From the NCBI GenBank assembly GCA_945862135.1, contig CAMAYE010000011.1, positions 1-34,568 on the forward strand: a stretch of 34,568 bases of DNA. Direction: 5' to 3'. Each line of letters starts with the position of its first letter. The stretch's first letter is position 1. This DNA comes from Bordetella parapertussis (GTDB taxonomy: Bacteria > Pseudomonadota > Gammaproteobacteria > Burkholderiales > SG8-41). The position numbers were made by a program, and so were the translations under genes. The notes under the pieces were generated by a model. It saw only the letters and a list, made by a program, of their open reading frames with translations, did not search any database and was not told the origin of the DNA. Shown piece after piece: positions 23,172 to 31,493 of this stretch.

Positions 23172-24425
23172 ATGCATACCTTTGGCCTGATATTCCTTGC
23201 AGCCCTGCTGCTGACCGTGGTTCTGCGGCTGTGGCTGGCCACGCGCCACGCCGCCCATGTCGCCGCCCACCGCGGCGCCGTACCGGCGCAGTTTTCATCC
23301 GTGATCACCCTCGACGCCCACCAGCGCGCAGCCGACTACACCTGCGCCAAGACCCGCTTCGCGATGATCGACCTGCTGGCCGGCACCGTGGTCACGCTGG
23401 CCTTCACCTTCGGCGGCGGCCTGCAGGCGCTGCATGAACTGACGGCGGGCTGGTTTGAACCGGGTCTTCTGCGCGGCCTGGCATTGATTGGCGGATTCAT
23501 GCTGCTGACCATGCTCATCGACATCCCGTTCAGCCTCTACCGCACCTTTGTCATCGAAGAAAAATTCGGCTTCAACAAGATCACCCCAAAACTGTTCTGG
23601 ATCGACCTGATAAAAGGTCTTCTGCTCGGCGCCGTACTCGGTCTGCCGCTGGCTGCGACGGTGCTGTGGCTGATGGAACGCATGGGGGAACTGTGGTGGC
23701 TTTATGCCTGGGTGACATGGATGGCGTTCAACATCGTCATGCTCGCGGTCTACCCGACCTGGATCGCGCCGCTGTTCAACAAGTTCTCGCCGCTGACCGA
23801 TGCCGCGATGAAGGAACGCGTCGAACGCCTGCTCGACCGCTGCGGCTTCAAGGTCAAGGGGCTAATGGTGATGGACGGCTCGCGCCGCTCCAGCCACGGC
23901 AACGCCTACTTCACCGGTTTCGGCAAAACCAAACGCATCGTGTTTTTCGACACGCTGCTGTCGCGCCTCGAACCCCAGGAAGTGGAAGCCGTGCTGGCGC
24001 ATGAACTCGGGCACTTCAAGCTCAAGCATGTGATCAAGCGCATCGCGTGGATATTCACGGCCAGCCTGGGTTTTCTGTGGTTGCTCGGCGTTGTGTTGCA
24101 TGCACCGTGGTTCTACAGCGGACTGGGTGTCGAAACCCCGTCCACCGCAATGGCGCTGCTGCTGTTCTCGATCGTGGTGCCGGTGTTCACCTTCCTGTTT
24201 CAGCCCTTCAGCGCAATGTATTCGCGCAAGCATGAATTCGAAGCCGACGCCTTTGCCGCGCAATACACGCCGGCCTCCGACCTGATCGCCGCACTGGTCA
24301 AGCTCTACAAGGACAACGCGTCGACACTGACGCCGGATCCGCTGCATTCCGCGTTCTACGATTCGCACCCGCCGGCCACGCTGCGCATCGCGCGGCTGCA
24401 GCAGGCGATGGCCGGCGCACATTGA
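23172..24425 (+). CDS. M48-family membrane metallopeptidase (Ste24-like)
   Basis: A 417-residue multi-pass membrane protease. Hydrophobic segments lie at about 4-22, 66-84, 100-118, 145-168 and 178-196, with two more near 293-342. The zinc motif HELGH is at residues 277-281, and the third ligand Glu is in HEFEADAFA (about 354-362). The N-terminal extension with FVIEEKFGFNKITPKLFWID is typical of CAAX-protease-like Ste24 homologues. It likely cleaves or quality-controls membrane proteins. Only 5 bp separate it from the pterin dehydratase start, suggesting an operon. Confidence 0.93.
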   Translation: MHTFGLIFLAALLLTVVLRLWLATRHAAHVAAHRGAVPAQFSSVITLDAHQRAADYTCAKTRFAMIDLLAGTVVTLAFTFGGGLQALHELTAGWFEPGLLRGLALIGGFMLLTMLIDIPFSLYRTFVIEEKFGFNKITPKLFWIDLIKGLLLGAVLGLPLAATVLWLMERMGELWWLYAWVTWMAFNIVMLAVYPTWIAPLFNKFSPLTDAAMKERVERLLDRCGFKVKGLMVMDGSRRSSHGNAYFTGFGKTKRIVFFDTLLSRLEPQEVEAVLAHELGHFKLKHVIKRIAWIFTASLGFLWLLGVVLHAPWFYSGLGVETPSTAMALLLFSIVVPVFTFLFQPFSAMYSRKHEFEADAFAAQYTPASDLIAALVKLYKDNASTLTPDPLHSAFYDSHPPATLRIARLQQAMAGAH

Positions 24426-24430
24426 CCGCA

Positions 24431-24760
24431 ATGAACACACTCGCACAAAAAAAATGCGTACCCTGCGAAGGCGGCGTATCGCCGCTGAGCGCAGCCGAAG
24501 CGGCGAGCCTGATCAAGGGCCTCAAGGGCTGGGCGCTGGTCGAGGGCAAACTCAGCAAGACTTACGATTTCCGCAACTATCACGAGACCATGGCCTTCGT
24601 GAACGCCACGGCATGGATTTCACACCGCGAAGATCATCACCCCGATCTGATCGTCGGCTACAACAAATGCAGGGTGGATTACATCACCCACGCGATTGGC
24701 GGCCTGTCGGAAAACGACTTCATCTGCGCAGCCAAGATCGACGCCCTGCTTGAGCTCTGA
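24431..24760 (+). CDS. 4a-hydroxytetrahydrobiopterin dehydratase
   Basis: A 109-residue protein that dehydrates pterin-4a-carbinolamine, recycling the cofactor of phenylalanine hydroxylase, and may also serve in molybdopterin or folate metabolism. The PCD signature EDHHPDLIVGYNKCRVDYIT is present, with the preceding helix ETMAFVNATAWISHR and the C-terminal THAIGGLSENDFICAAKIDA. A CVPCEGGVSPLS N-terminus is typical of the bacterial subgroup. The ATG at 24431 is chosen over an in-frame TTG at 24422. Its stop overlaps the likely rsgA start. Confidence 0.93.
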   Translation: MNTLAQKKCVPCEGGVSPLSAAEAASLIKGLKGWALVEGKLSKTYDFRNYHETMAFVNATAWISHREDHHPDLIVGYNKCRVDYITHAIGGLSENDFICAAKIDALLEL

Positions 24761-25649
24761 CGGCATCATCCGCGGCCTGATCGTTGCGGCCTACGGCCGC
24801 CGCTTTCTGGTCGAATGCGCCGACGGCGTCACGCGCGATTGTGTGACGCGCGGCAAACGCACCGACTTCGCCTGCGGCGACGATGTCGCCATCGCCGTGC
24901 AGAACGAAACCCAGGGCGCGATCAACAGCTGCGCCCCGCGCAAAAGCCTGCTCTACCGCTCGGATCAGTGGAAACAGAAACTGATCGCCGCCAATGTCAC
25001 GCAGGCAGTCATCGTCGTTGCACCAGTACCCTCGTTTGATCTCAATGTGCTCGACTGCTGTCTCGCCGCGGTCGGTCATGCCGGCATCAAACCGCTGATC
25101 GTGATGAACAAGGCGGAATTGCCGGAAGCGGCAACGTCCGAGCCCATACTCGCGCAATACGTCGCGCTGGGTTATCCCCTGCTGAAACTGGTGGCCCGCG
25201 ATAATATTCAACCGCTGCGCCCGCTGCTCGACGGCGAACGCAGCGTGCTGGTCGGTGAATCGGGCATGGGCAAATCGACCATCCTCAACCAGCTGATCCC
25301 GCTGGCCGCGGCACAGACCCGCGAGGTATCCGCCTCGCTGGGCACCGGCAAACACACCACCACACACGCAAAGCTTTACCACCTGGATGCCCGCAGCGAC
25401 CTCATCGACACGCCGGGCGTGCAGGCTTTCGGCGTACATCATCTCGGTGTGGACGATCTTGCAGGGGCGTTCATCGAGTTTCAGCCGCTGCTGGGGCAAT
25501 GCCGCTTTCGCGACTGCCGGCATCTCGCTGAACCCGGCTGCGCGATTTCGGCTGCGGAAGCTGCGGGTACGATCAGTGCGCGAAGGCTGGCGTCATACCG
25601 CCGGCTGGCGGAAGACAATCTGCGGCTGAAACGTCCGGACTGGGAATAA
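24750..25649 (+). CDS. rsgA: Ribosome small-subunit-dependent GTPase A
   Basis: A circularly permuted GTPase that assists late 30S maturation. After an OB-fold (GLIVAAYGRRFLVEC ... CGDDVAIA), the G motifs appear in the permuted order: G4 NKAE, then G1 GESGMGKST, switch region TGKHTTTHAKLYHL and G3 DTPGV. The C-terminal zinc knuckle CRFRDCRHLAEPGC fits the C-x4-C-x-H-x5-C pattern. The start is not certain: TTG at 24750 gives 299 residues, the usual length, and overlaps the upstream stop by 11 bases; a further upstream in-frame start would read into pterin dehydratase coding sequence. No ATG is well placed. Confidence 0.95.
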   Translation: MSSDGIIRGLIVAAYGRRFLVECADGVTRDCVTRGKRTDFACGDDVAIAVQNETQGAINSCAPRKSLLYRSDQWKQKLIAANVTQAVIVVAPVPSFDLNVLDCCLAAVGHAGIKPLIVMNKAELPEAATSEPILAQYVALGYPLLKLVARDNIQPLRPLLDGERSVLVGESGMGKSTILNQLIPLAAAQTREVSASLGTGKHTTTHAKLYHLDARSDLIDTPGVQAFGVHHLGVDDLAGAFIEFQPLLGQCRFRDCRHLAEPGCAISAAEAAGTISARRLASYRRLAEDNLRLKRPDWE

Positions 25650-25706
25650 AGAGTCGGGGAACACAGGCCCCTGAGCGTGAACCGCAAAACGGGCCCGCCA
25701 CTGCGA

Positions 25707-26627
25707 TCAGCCGACGACCTTGGCGATCGACACAATAAACAGCAGCACCAGCCACAGCACCAGCGCGCGCCAGATCAGGCCGACCACGCTGCGCAGATCC
25801 TCGACATCGACATCCTCGCCGATGCCCAGCTCAGGCCGCTGGTTCAGCATGCCGTCCTCGCGCAAGGCCCCGCCCAGCTTGATGCCCAGCGCACCCGCGC
25901 CGCTGGCCAGCACCACGCCTTCGGCATTGCGGTTCCAGGCGGCGGCCTGGGTGCGCCAGCAATAGGCAGCATCTTCAAAATTGCCGGCAATCGCAAAACT
26001 GGCCGCAGTCACCCGCGCCGGCAACCAGTCAATCCAGAAAAATGCGCGCTCGGCAAACAAGGCAAAAATGCGTTTCTCCGGCTCCACCTGCTTGCCCCAG
26101 GATTCCGCCAGCAGATCGGCAGCACGGTAAATCACCGGACCCACCGGCCCAAGGACCACAAACCAGAAAATCGGCCCCAGCACATAACGATGCGCCTGCA
26201 GCAAACCGAGTTCGATGGAAACCCGCGCAACATCCGCTGCATGTAGTTCATCGGAGGGAATGCCGCGCCAGTGTGCGAGCACATCACGCGCGTTGTTGAT
26301 GTTCTGTTCACGCAAGGCCTGCGCAATGTCGGTAAAGCAATGACTGAAACGGCGAAAGCCCATCGCCACATACAACACCCCGACACTCCAGGCGATGGCC
26401 AGGAACACATTGAGATTGCGCATCAACGCTTCAGCAATGAGCGTCACCAGCGCGAGCGGCAATACCGCGACCAGCCAGGCGATTGCACCGTGACTGGCCT
26501 GTAAGCCGTTGAACTGACGTTCGAGGAAATCGGCGTAACGATCGAATGCCGCGTACAGGCGATTGTTCCGCCGCAGCGGCCGCACCTGTTCCAGCACCAG
26601 CGCCAATACCAAAGCGAGGAACTTCAT
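25707..26627 (-). CDS. CobD/CbiB-family membrane protein (AmpE-like)
   Basis: A 306-residue integral membrane protein with several hydrophobic segments (about 1-12, 48-66, 72-90, 148-167, 283-304). The loop segment VARVSIELGLLQAHRYVLGPIFWF, followed by LGPVGPVIYRAADLLAE, is the CbiB/CobD/AmpE family signature. CbiB makes adenosylcobinamide phosphate in vitamin B12 synthesis, but no other cobalamin gene is visible and this branch, common in betaproteobacteria near rsgA and orn, is unlikely to be a true CbiB. It converges with rsgA. Confidence 0.85.
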   Translation of the reverse strand: MKFLALVLALVLEQVRPLRRNNRLYAAFDRYADFLERQFNGLQASHGAIAWLVAVLPLALVTLIAEALMRNLNVFLAIAWSVGVLYVAMGFRRFSHCFTDIAQALREQNINNARDVLAHWRGIPSDELHAADVARVSIELGLLQAHRYVLGPIFWFVVLGPVGPVIYRAADLLAESWGKQVEPEKRIFALFAERAFFWIDWLPARVTAASFAIAGNFEDAAYCWRTQAAAWNRNAEGVVLASGAGALGIKLGGALREDGMLNQRPELGIGEDVDVEDLRSVVGLIWRALVLWLVLLFIVSIAKVVG

Positions 26628-26664
26628 GCCGTCGCGGAAATGCCTAAATTATCAATAAAATCAA

Positions 26665-27180
26665 TCACTTACCTGAATTCCGGTATTCAATCGCAACAAT
26701 CTCGACCTCGGTATCACCGGCAGGGCGCTGCCATTTCACGGTCTCACCAACCTTGGCGCCGATCAATGAACGCGCCAGCGGCGAACCCCAACTGATCTTG
26801 CCGACCACAACATCGGCTTCATCGTCACCGACGATATGAAAGGTTTCAACGCGGCCATCGGCCTCTTCAACCTTTACCGTCGCGCCGAAACGCACCTCGC
26901 CCGGCGGATGACCGGCGGGGTCCACCACTTCGGCACGTTCCAGTTGCGCGTTGAAATAACGCTGGTCACGCTCGACTTCGCGCAACTTGCGCTTGGCTTC
27001 CGAATCATCGCCGGCAATCGCCTTGAGTTGCTCATGCTGTTCCGACAGATCGCGCACGCGCATGCGCAACTGCTCCATGCCATGCGGGGTCACGTAATTG
27101 GCATGCGCAGGCACCGGACGTTCCGGCAGTTCACCGGCGGTGAGATCGTCATCACTTTCTTTTACAAAGGCGCGGCTCAT
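26665..27180 (-). CDS. greB: GreA/GreB-family transcription elongation factor (GreB-like)
   Basis: A 171-residue protein that rescues backtracked RNA polymerase by stimulating transcript cleavage. An N-terminal extension with SRAFVKESDDD is characteristic of GreB-type proteins. Coiled-coil residues about 32-85 are followed by the FKBP-like C-terminal domain with VGKISWGSPLARSLIGAKVGE. The coiled-coil tip carries acidic residues near LERAEVVD as expected. The ATG at 27180 (GAGAG 5 bases upstream) is preferred over GTG six bases earlier. It lies 37 bp upstream of the CobD-like gene and may be co-transcribed with it. Confidence 0.88.
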   Translation of the reverse strand: MSRAFVKESDDDLTAGELPERPVPAHANYVTPHGMEQLRMRVRDLSEQHEQLKAIAGDDSEAKRKLREVERDQRYFNAQLERAEVVDPAGHPPGEVRFGATVKVEEADGRVETFHIVGDDEADVVVGKISWGSPLARSLIGAKVGETVKWQRPAGDTEVEIVAIEYRNSGK

Positions 27181-27333
27181 GTTCACTCTCGTTGCTCATA
27201 CGGAGCATCAGTATTAACGGTTTGGAATCGGGGGCTGGATTCTCGCCTCCGCTGGACCCTTCACGCTACGCTGCTATCCTGCTGCTTCAATCTGTTTATA
27301 CCGGCTGTTTCCATCACTGGCAACCGCCTTTGG

Positions 27334-27936
27334 TCAAAGATTGCGCTGCCAGATCAGCATACGATTATTGGCTGGCATGGCATGGTCGCCGCAGAGCGAC
27401 AGCCCCTGCCCGCGGGCCAGCGTATCCACGGCAATCCAGTCCCTGACCCCGCTGCGCGGATCGCGGGCGCGCAGGAATTCATCAAATCGCGAGTTGGACT
27501 CCGCCGTATGTTCCCCGCCGTGACTGAACGGTCCGTAGATGGCCAGCACGCCGCCGGGTTCCAGCACCCGTCCGACACCCTCAAAAAAACGGCGTACCGA
27601 ATGCCAGGACATGATGTGCAGCGTGTTCGCCGTGAACACGCCGTCCGCCGTGTCGACCGGCCAGTCCGGCGCATTGACATCCAGTTCCAGCGGCGCCGGC
27701 AGATTGGGCAGCTTCACCGCATCACGCCAGGCCGCAATGCCCGGCAGATGTGCGGCCACGTCGGTGGCCTGCCACACCAGATGCGGCAAGCCCTCGGCAA
27801 AAAACACCGCATGTTCACCGGTGCCCGCACCGATCTCCACCACCCGCGTGGTGCGCGCGAAAGCAACGCGCAACACCTCGAGGATGGGTACGCGATTGCG
27901 TGCACAGGCTTCGGAAGTCTGTCGCTGACCGATCAT
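27334..27936 (-). CDS. DUF938 SAM-dependent methyltransferase
   Basis: A 200-residue class I methyltransferase. Motif I EIGAGTGEHAVFFA (about 34-47), the acidic residue of the next strand (QATDVAAHLPG), and PGGVLAIYGPFSHGG identify DUF938. The opening SEACARNRVPILEVL is also typical. The substrate is unknown. The ATG overlaps the stop of the patatin gene by 4 bases (ATGA), so the two are translationally coupled. Confidence 0.92.
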   Translation of the reverse strand: MIGQRQTSEACARNRVPILEVLRVAFARTTRVVEIGAGTGEHAVFFAEGLPHLVWQATDVAAHLPGIAAWRDAVKLPNLPAPLELDVNAPDWPVDTADGVFTANTLHIMSWHSVRRFFEGVGRVLEPGGVLAIYGPFSHGGEHTAESNSRFDEFLRARDPRSGVRDWIAVDTLARGQGLSLCGDHAMPANNRMLIWQRNL

Positions 27937-29093
27937 TGCGGACCATGCCCGAGAAAGGCCAGCAGGTCATCCCGTTGCGCCATCGCATCGCCATAACCAA
28001 GCTTGATCAGCGCACGGCAATAGGCTTTTTCGAACAGCAGGTACGACACCAGATTGGAGCCGGTGCGTTTCATCGCACCGACGGTAAACAACAGACTGCG
28101 GATCACCCGCGGCAGATCATGCGCATACTGCGCGGCAATCTGGCTCAGCGGCACGCTGGGCGTGATTACGCGAAACTCGACATTGCGCAGCGGATAACCG
28201 TTTTTCGCCGGTGTCTCGGGCGGAATGATCGCCAGCGTGCGGTTGATGCGCTGCAGGCGCTCAAGGTCGGCTTCCAGCGAGTCGAGGAAAATGCTGTCCA
28301 GCGCATGGCCGGCAATCTGCGCCAGCGACGGATAACCCTTCGACGGCTGGCGCACCGCGGATTGTTTGGCCTGGCGGCCGACGCCGATCACCAGCAGACG
28401 ATCTGCGCCAAGGTGCAGCGCCGGACTGACCGGCGCGATCTGGCGCATCGAACCGTCGCCGAAATATTCGCGGTTGATCTGCACTGGCGGAAAAATAAAA
28501 GGCAGCGCGCTCGATGCCATCAGATGCGGCAGGCCGATCGGCATCGCCACACCGACCCGGCGCGCGCGTTCCCAATTTTCAAGTTTGGCATTGCCTTCAT
28601 AAAACGTCACCGACTGGCCCGAGGTATAACCGGAACAGGTCACCGCGAAAGCCCGCAGGTGGCCGGCGTTGATGTTGCGGCCGATCGCCGGGAAATCCAC
28701 ATGACGCTCGAGCAGACTGGCCAGCGGCGAGTTGTCGAGCAGCGAAACCGGACCATTAAGCCCGCCACCGGACAACGCCGTCAACAACCAGCGCGCACTG
28801 TTGCCCAGGGCCCCCCAGGCATCGGCGCGATACACCTGATGCACATTGAAGTTTTTCCACACCGTCATCAGCCGGCGTGCACCGCGATGAAAATTGCCGG
28901 CATCAGTGGCCAGCACCGCAGCATTGATCGCACCGGCCGACGTGCCGCAAATGATCGGAAAAGGGTTGCCGGCATTACGCGGCAGCAACTCATACAAGGC
29001 CCGCATCACGCCGACCTGATAGGCCGCGCGCGCGCCGCCGCCGGTCATGATCAGACCGACAACGGGTTTGCCTGCAGTGGATGCGCTGGACAT
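27933..29093 (-). CDS. Patatin-like phospholipase
   Basis: A 386-residue serine hydrolase. It has the glycine-rich oxyanion motif TGGGARAAYQVGVM at about 17-30, the nucleophile elbow GTSAG (Ser at about residue 52) and the catalytic Asp in the DGS motif (YFGDGSMRQIAP, about 215-226). Together these form the Ser-Asp dyad of patatin-like lipases, which cleave acyl chains from phospholipids or other lipids. No signal peptide is seen, so it is probably cytoplasmic or membrane-peripheral. A DUF-like C-terminal region (about 285-386) follows. It overlaps the DUF938 methyltransferase gene by 4 bases. Confidence 0.93.
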   Translation of the reverse strand: MSSASTAGKPVVGLIMTGGGARAAYQVGVMRALYELLPRNAGNPFPIICGTSAGAINAAVLATDAGNFHRGARRLMTVWKNFNVHQVYRADAWGALGNSARWLLTALSGGGLNGPVSLLDNSPLASLLERHVDFPAIGRNINAGHLRAFAVTCSGYTSGQSVTFYEGNAKLENWERARRVGVAMPIGLPHLMASSALPFIFPPVQINREYFGDGSMRQIAPVSPALHLGADRLLVIGVGRQAKQSAVRQPSKGYPSLAQIAGHALDSIFLDSLEADLERLQRINRTLAIIPPETPAKNGYPLRNVEFRVITPSVPLSQIAAQYAHDLPRVIRSLLFTVGAMKRTGSNLVSYLLFEKAYCRALIKLGYGDAMAQRDDLLAFLGHGPQ

Positions 29094-29140
29094 GGATGTT
29101 GTTTCCCTGCGCCAGTGTGCCTGAATCGCGACGGAAGGAC

Positions 29141-29629
29141 TCAGGACTCGATGGCCACAGCCACCAGCTCGGGCTGCAGCAAGTCGACCAAAGCCTGCGG
29201 CTGCAGGCTTACCAGAAAACCGCGGCTGCCGCCGTTGATATAAAGACGCGGCAGATCGAGGATGGTCTGCTCCAGATACACCGGCATCCTGCGCCGCGTG
29301 CCGAAAGGCGACGTACCCCCGACCCGGTAACCGCTATGGCGCTCCGCAACTTCCGGCTTGCAGGGCTCGATGCGTTTGACGCCCATATGCCGCGCCAGCG
29401 CCTTGGCCGAGACCTGACGGTCGCCGTGCATCAGCACCACGCAGGGTTTCGCCGCATCATCCTGCATGATCAGCGTCTTCACCACGGCATGTTCATCAAC
29501 ACCGAGTTCGCGCGATGACACCGCAGTGCCGCCGCGCTCTTCATAGTTGTAGAAATGCGGCGTGAATTCGACTTTCGCAGCGCGCAGCGCCAGCACCGCA
29601 GGCGTCGATGGCATCTTCGGCGCGCTCAT
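29141..29629 (-). CDS. ybaK: YbaK/EbsC-type Cys-tRNA(Pro) deacylase
   Basis: A 162-residue editing enzyme of the YbaK/ProX superfamily that hydrolyses mischarged Cys-tRNA(Pro). Features: MPSTPAVLALRAAKVEFTPH, VVKTLIMQDDAAKPCVVLMHGD with the essential Lys, RHMGVKRIEP and the loop YRVGGTSPFGTRRRMPVYLE (Gly-Thr-Ser-Pro-Phe-Gly is the hallmark). The ATG at 29629 is preferred to a GTG at 29650, since it overlaps the stop of the upstream NUDIX gene by one ATGA, a coupling arrangement. Confidence 0.93.
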   Translation of the reverse strand: MSAPKMPSTPAVLALRAAKVEFTPHFYNYEERGGTAVSSRELGVDEHAVVKTLIMQDDAAKPCVVLMHGDRQVSAKALARHMGVKRIEPCKPEVAERHSGYRVGGTSPFGTRRRMPVYLEQTILDLPRLYINGGSRGFLVSLQPQALVDLLQPELVAVAIES

Positions 29630-30249
29630 GATCCATTCATCAGTCGGCACAGGCTGTACAACATGCCGGCCGTGGCGCCCCAGATATAACGGCCTTCATA
29701 AGGGATCGCCAGGTAATGCCGATGGCGGCCGCGGAAATGGTATTCACGGCGCTGGTAATTCGCCGGATCGAGAAAATGCGTCAGCGGCGCTTCAAAAATA
29801 TCCGCCACCTCAAAATCATCCGGCTTCAGGTCAAACGGCGGCTCCACCCAGCCCACCACCGGCACGATGCGAAAGCCCGAGGGAATTTCATAACCGGGCA
29901 GCCGTCCGAGCAGCGCAATGCGCTCGCGCGCGAGGCCGATCTCTTCTTCGGTTTCGCGCAGGGCCGTGCATTCGCGGTCCGGATCATCGGGCTCGACGCG
30001 CCCGCCGGGAAAACTGATCTGCCCCGCGTGATCGCGCAGATGCGCGGTGCGCTGGGTCAGCAGCACCTGCACCCCGCCGTCACGGTTCACCAGCGGCACC
30101 AGCACCGCGGCCTCCGTGACCTTGGTGCCCTCGCGCAACGAAATCATGTGCAGGTCATTCTCTTCCGGCGGCGGCGCCGGACGCGATAGCCCGCGCCGGA
30201 TATCTTCCAGCGTCAGGATGGATGCAGCTTTGGAATGGGTGCCCGACAT
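29626..30249 (-). CDS. NUDIX CoA pyrophosphatase-like hydrolase
   Basis: A 207-residue NUDIX hydrolase. The UPF0035 signature of CoA pyrophosphatases is visible (LLTQRTAHLRDHAGQISFPGG), followed by the Nudix box core RECTALRETEEEIGL. It probably cleaves CoA or related dinucleotides to 3',5'-ADP and phosphopantetheine. The start is uncertain: ATG 30249 has no ribosome-binding site, while a GTG at 30288 abuts a hairpin repeat; ATG is preferred. The stop overlaps the start of the YbaK-like gene. Confidence 0.9.
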   Translation of the reverse strand: MSGTHSKAASILTLEDIRRGLSRPAPPPEENDLHMISLREGTKVTEAAVLVPLVNRDGGVQVLLTQRTAHLRDHAGQISFPGGRVEPDDPDRECTALRETEEEIGLARERIALLGRLPGYEIPSGFRIVPVVGWVEPPFDLKPDDFEVADIFEAPLTHFLDPANYQRREYHFRGRHRHYLAIPYEGRYIWGATAGMLYSLCRLMNGS

Positions 30250-30289
30250 GGCGAAGGATTGTAACTGCAACTCAACCGGTGCAATCACT

Positions 30290-30333
30290 CCCTCTCCCCG
30301 CTAACTAGCGGGGAGAGGGCTGGGGTGAGGGGG
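30290..30333. repeat. REP-like hairpin repeat, copy 1
   Basis: A perfect 14-bp inverted repeat (CCCTCTCCCCGCTA / TAGCGGGGAGAGGG) with a 2-base centre, followed by CTGGGGTGAGGGGG. The reverse complement of the tail reads CCCTCACCCCAGCCC, matching the sequence at the right end of the window. It lies between the MOSC gene and the NUDIX gene and could act as a terminator for the MOSC gene. Confidence 0.85.
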
Positions 30334-30360
30334 AACCACAGCGCTGATTACTTGTCACCT

Positions 30361-30870
30361 TCAAGACAATGATTCTTCAAAGACCAACCCATCCCCCACC
30401 GCAATCACGCCACCAGTGATCACCCGCGCCGTAATCCCACCATGACCGCGCATCGCGTTATATCCGCCCGCGCCCAGCACCTCTTCCATCCGCGAGCACG
30501 GCTCGCACGGCCCGGTGCCCTCGAAGAGCACATCACCGATACGGAAACGTTCATTACGCAAGGCCAGAAGATTTAACCCCGACACCACCAGATTGCGACG
30601 CAGCAGCGCCGGATCAATCGCTTCACGCCGCAGCAGTTGCGCAACCGCCACCAGATGCTCGCGCTGGATCAGCGTGACCTGGCGCTTGCCACCCGCGCGT
30701 TGTGCCTTGTGGTCTCCGGTGAGTCCGTGATCAGCGAGCACTTCCGCATGATTCATAGGGAGTAATGGCGCTCGCCTTCCCGGGCGCAGGCCAATCCATT
30801 CGAGGCGGCCTTCCATCGGGAAGGTTTCCATCAGGGTGCGCAGCGGACTGTCGGGGTTCAGTTTGGTCAT
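30361..30870 (-). CDS. MOSC-domain protein (YiiM-like)
   Basis: A 169-residue protein with the MOSC fold: LEWIGLRPGRRAPLLP, the loop ADHGLTGDHKAQRAGGKRQVTLIQREHL, and LRRNLVVSGLNLLALRNERFRIGDVLFEGTGPCEPC, where the conserved Cys (GPCEPCSR) should bind molybdenum cofactor sulfur. Relatives detoxify N-hydroxylated bases or use Moco. The gene is preceded by an operator-like inverted repeat (30884-30912). An in-frame ATG at 30831 could alternatively be the start. Confidence 0.9.
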   Translation of the reverse strand: MTKLNPDSPLRTLMETFPMEGRLEWIGLRPGRRAPLLPMNHAEVLADHGLTGDHKAQRAGGKRQVTLIQREHLVAVAQLLRREAIDPALLRRNLVVSGLNLLALRNERFRIGDVLFEGTGPCEPCSRMEEVLGAGGYNAMRGHGGITARVITGGVIAVGDGLVFEESLS

Positions 30871-30883
30871 GGCGCGTTACCGA

Positions 30884-30912
30884 GAAATCATTTCAACAAT
30901 GGAAATGAATTC
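30884..30912. promoter_or_regulatory. Operator-like inverted repeat upstream of the MOSC gene
   Basis: GAAATCATTTC (30884-30894) and GAAATGAATTC (30902-30912) form an 11-bp inverted repeat with one mismatch and a 7-base spacer, centred about 28 bases before the MOSC ATG. It looks like a dimeric repressor site. The regulator is unknown. Confidence 0.45.
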
Positions 30913-31084
30913 CGCTATTCTTGATTGAACTCACAACGCAGAGTTACTTTTTGTCTTGATTTTATCTGCACCGAAAACACATATAACTCATAACCCATTG
31001 TTTTAAATATACAAATTAACAATTGGCCACGGGGTGTTATCCGGTGTCTTTGTTCTATAAATCCAGCTCGCCATCATCCAAACC
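30913..31084. other. AT-rich intergenic region
   Basis: A visibly AT-rich stretch between the MOSC gene and the small BamE-like gene. No gene is seen. It marks the change to the AT-richer accessory end of the window. Confidence 0.5.
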
Positions 31085-31387
31085 ATGAATCTATTTCTCC
31101 GCATACTTAAAGTGATTGTTGTTCTTATACTGGCCAGCGCCTCTTATGTCTTTTACAGCTTCATCACTGCTGAAGGACGGCTCAAAGAAGTTTGCGGCCA
31201 GATTAAACCGGGAATGCCCGTCGCTGAACTGCGAGCCTTCGGCAAGAAGCACGGCTTGGGACCGGGCGCAACCGGGGAGTCTGGTGTTCAGTTCATGGTT
31301 GAAACCAGAACATTCGGTCGCTACGGCTGCACGGTGATCCTTGAGGCTGGCATTGTTAAGGACGCGAAATACAACTTTGCCGACTGA
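31085..31387 (+). CDS. Small membrane-anchored BamE-like protein
   Basis: A 100-residue protein starting MNLFLRILKVIVVLILASAS, a single N-terminal anchor or uncleaved signal peptide without lipobox. The rest is a small domain: helix VCGQIKPGMPVAELRAFGKK resembles the BamE/SmpA opening (K.GM...EV....G), and a beta pair with GRYGCTVILEAGIVKD follows. The similarity is only to pattern, so it is a hypothesis. It is a monocistronic gene. Confidence 0.65.
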   Translation: MNLFLRILKVIVVLILASASYVFYSFITAEGRLKEVCGQIKPGMPVAELRAFGKKHGLGPGATGESGVQFMVETRTFGRYGCTVILEAGIVKDAKYNFAD

Positions 31388-31493
31388 ATCGGCCAACACT
31401 GCTTTCGTGCGTGATTGCGCAGCAGCTTGCCTTCCATGAACATTACCTGGGGCACCTTCCTCGCCTGTTTCGCCCACGACACACTATAACTGC

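Noticed and set aside
25707-26627. Adenosylcobinamide-phosphate synthase
   Set aside because: Family membership alone does not establish the activity, and no cobalamin genes are in view.
26836-27996. Open frame of 386 codons on the plus strand
   Set aside because: It overlaps greB and the DUF938 gene on the other strand and has no recognisable domain.
27750-29243. Long open frame of 497 codons on the plus strand
   Set aside because: It runs opposite the patatin and DUF938 genes, which both show catalytic motifs. The translation is Arg/His/Gln-rich shadow sequence typical of GC-rich DNA.
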